Part shown: positions 63,229 to 64,000 of the stretch, in pieces
How the letters are laid out: each line of letters begins with the position of its first letter
Position numbering within the stretch: position 1 is the stretch's first letter
Assembly (NCBI GenBank): GCA_001602455.1
Contig: CP012157.1
Span: forward strand, 2,909,733 to 2,973,732
DNA: 64,000 bases
DNA from: Betaproteobacteria bacterium UKL13-2
GTDB lineage: Bacteria; Pseudomonadota; Gammaproteobacteria; Burkholderiales; Usitatibacteraceae
Direction: 5' to 3'
Program-made: the position numbers and the translations under genes
The notes under the pieces: model-generated
What the model was told of the DNA's origin: nothing
Databases searched by the model: none
Seen by the model: only the letters and a program-made list of their open reading frames with translations

Positions 63229-64000
63229 TTGGCTGAAGCCGCTGCGGACTTCCTGCCGAACCGATCAGTAGTGCTGCTTTCCTCGACTGGCGTCTCTGAG
63301 CTACTTCCGAAGGATATTTCTGCGCTGTTGATTGGACAAAAGGCGCTCGGACTCCTTTGTTTGCCCAGTTGTTGGGTGCCGCCATTTTTCGTGATTTCAG
63401 CGGATCTATCGATTGGTTTAGACGGCGAGTCGTCAGAAAACAGCATTGAACAGGCACTGTCCCTGATTGGGTTGGCAACCGGGCGGCCGTTGATGGCTCG
63501 CTCCAGCGCTGTAGATGAAACTATTGAAGAGCGAGGCAGCTTACTCTCGAAGGAGGCAACAACAGCGACGCTCGCTAAAGTAATTGGTGAATGCGCGTCA
63601 ACTACAGCTCACCTGAACAAAACCATCCACTGGATCGTTCAACTGCGACTTCCGGCTAGATCGAAAGGCCACCTGTCGAATGAGGCCCGGATCTCCAAAG
63701 CGAAACGGGATTGGCTCTGCGAAGCTGAAATCGGCGCTGACGGTACCCAACAAAGCGGTCCTGTCCCAGTGGCTATTCGACGGTGGCGTCATGGCGAGGC
63801 CAAAGAACCGCATGGTCTTTCTTGTAGTTCAAGCGTCACTATCGACAAGGTACTACAGGCCCCAGCGCGCTGGGCCACAGACAGGAAACTCAGACTTCAC
63901 TTCGAATGGGTCTGGGACGGAAATTTCGTCTGGCTGGTTCAAGGAGATCTTTGCACATCTATAGAGGGCATTGACCCGCGTTCCGTGCTGCCGGAGCACG
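63229..64000 (+). CDS. PEP/pyruvate-binding (PPDK_N/PEP-synthase-like) domain protein, 3' end outside window
   Basis: A frame of 257 codons is open from the TTG at 63229 (GGAGG 6 bp upstream) to the window edge, with no stop. SIEQALSLIGLATGRPLMARSSAVDETIEERGSLLSKEATTATLAKVI resembles the nucleotide-binding start of PEP synthase and pyruvate phosphate dikinase (the ARSSA...E segment). A later segment (LRLHFEWVWDGNFVWLVQGD) recalls the W-x-x-Q-x-R-like end of that domain. The rest of the protein is outside the window. It follows the membrane-protein gene by 11 bp in the same operon. Confidence 0.6.
   Translation, partial: MAEAAADFLPNRSVVLLSSTGVSELLPKDISALLIGQKALGLLCLPSCWVPPFFVISADLSIGLDGESSENSIEQALSLIGLATGRPLMARSSAVDETIEERGSLLSKEATTATLAKVIGECASTTAHLNKTIHWIVQLRLPARSKGHLSNEARISKAKRDWLCEAEIGADGTQQSGPVPVAIRRWRHGEAKEPHGLSCSSSVTIDKVLQAPARWATDRKLRLHFEWVWDGNFVWLVQGDLCTSIEGIDPRSVLPEH

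Overview
The window comes from the chromosome of a betaproteobacterium, probably in or near Burkholderiales. The evidence is gene order. An ilvI-ilvH-ilvC-psd-pssA-leuA run is followed by a sigma factor/DUF3619/DUF3106/RDD cluster and an acetate block (actP, DUF4212 subunit, exonuclease, CBS-DUF294 protein, acs). I cannot name the genus. No rRNA or tRNA gene was recognised.

Positions 1-31780 are mostly core metabolism: the end of purB, leuA, pssA, psd, the acetohydroxy-acid synthase/isomeroreductase operon, a sigma-factor operon, lptG, acetate uptake and activation, a lyase/acyl-CoA ligase/fumarase operon, mfd and serB. Mobile pieces sit between these genes. A 2.1 kb segment with long inverted repeats separates pssA from leuA. 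It carries a YhaV/PrlF toxin-antitoxin pair, a fragment resembling the anti-phage protein ZorA, and half of an integrase-type transposase. Two copies of a 200-290 bp element with about 16-bp terminal inverted repeats abut the stop codons of ilvC and of the exonuclease gene.

Positions 31781-39270 form an accessory region. One apparent integron gene cassette with a good attC-like site is followed by a second cassette-like gene that is broken. Next come a RelE/HigA-type toxin-antitoxin pair with a palindromic operator, two identical IS4-type elements, and a 196-bp miniature relative. All three IS4-type insertions have the same 11-bp target duplication, which lies in a palindromic REP-like repeat.

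Positions 39270-57730 form an array of seven IS91-type (HUH, rolling-circle) copies, all in one orientation and all sharing the end downstream of the transposase. Between them lie pieces of unrelated origin: an AT-rich deaminase-type toxin C-terminus with an Imm5-like immunity gene, an Imm49-like gene with a ribbon-helix-helix protein, an AT-rich unknown gene, a GC-rich AlbA_2 ATPase/adenine deaminase pair, and a double-glycine-leader peptide with a periplasmic ClpP-like protein. A block of about 3.7 kb (IS91 + lipoprotein + BON fragment + partial IS91) is present twice. Repeated one-ended IS91 transposition would explain this architecture.

Positions 57730-64000 hold a Dam-type methyltransferase downstream of a ParB-like gene interrupted by an IS1380-family element. 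Divergent from these is a three-gene operon: HIT-domain protein, four-helix membrane protein, and a PEP/pyruvate-binding-domain protein running off the window. I cannot assign this neighbourhood to a known system. It is a candidate defence or modification locus by inference only.
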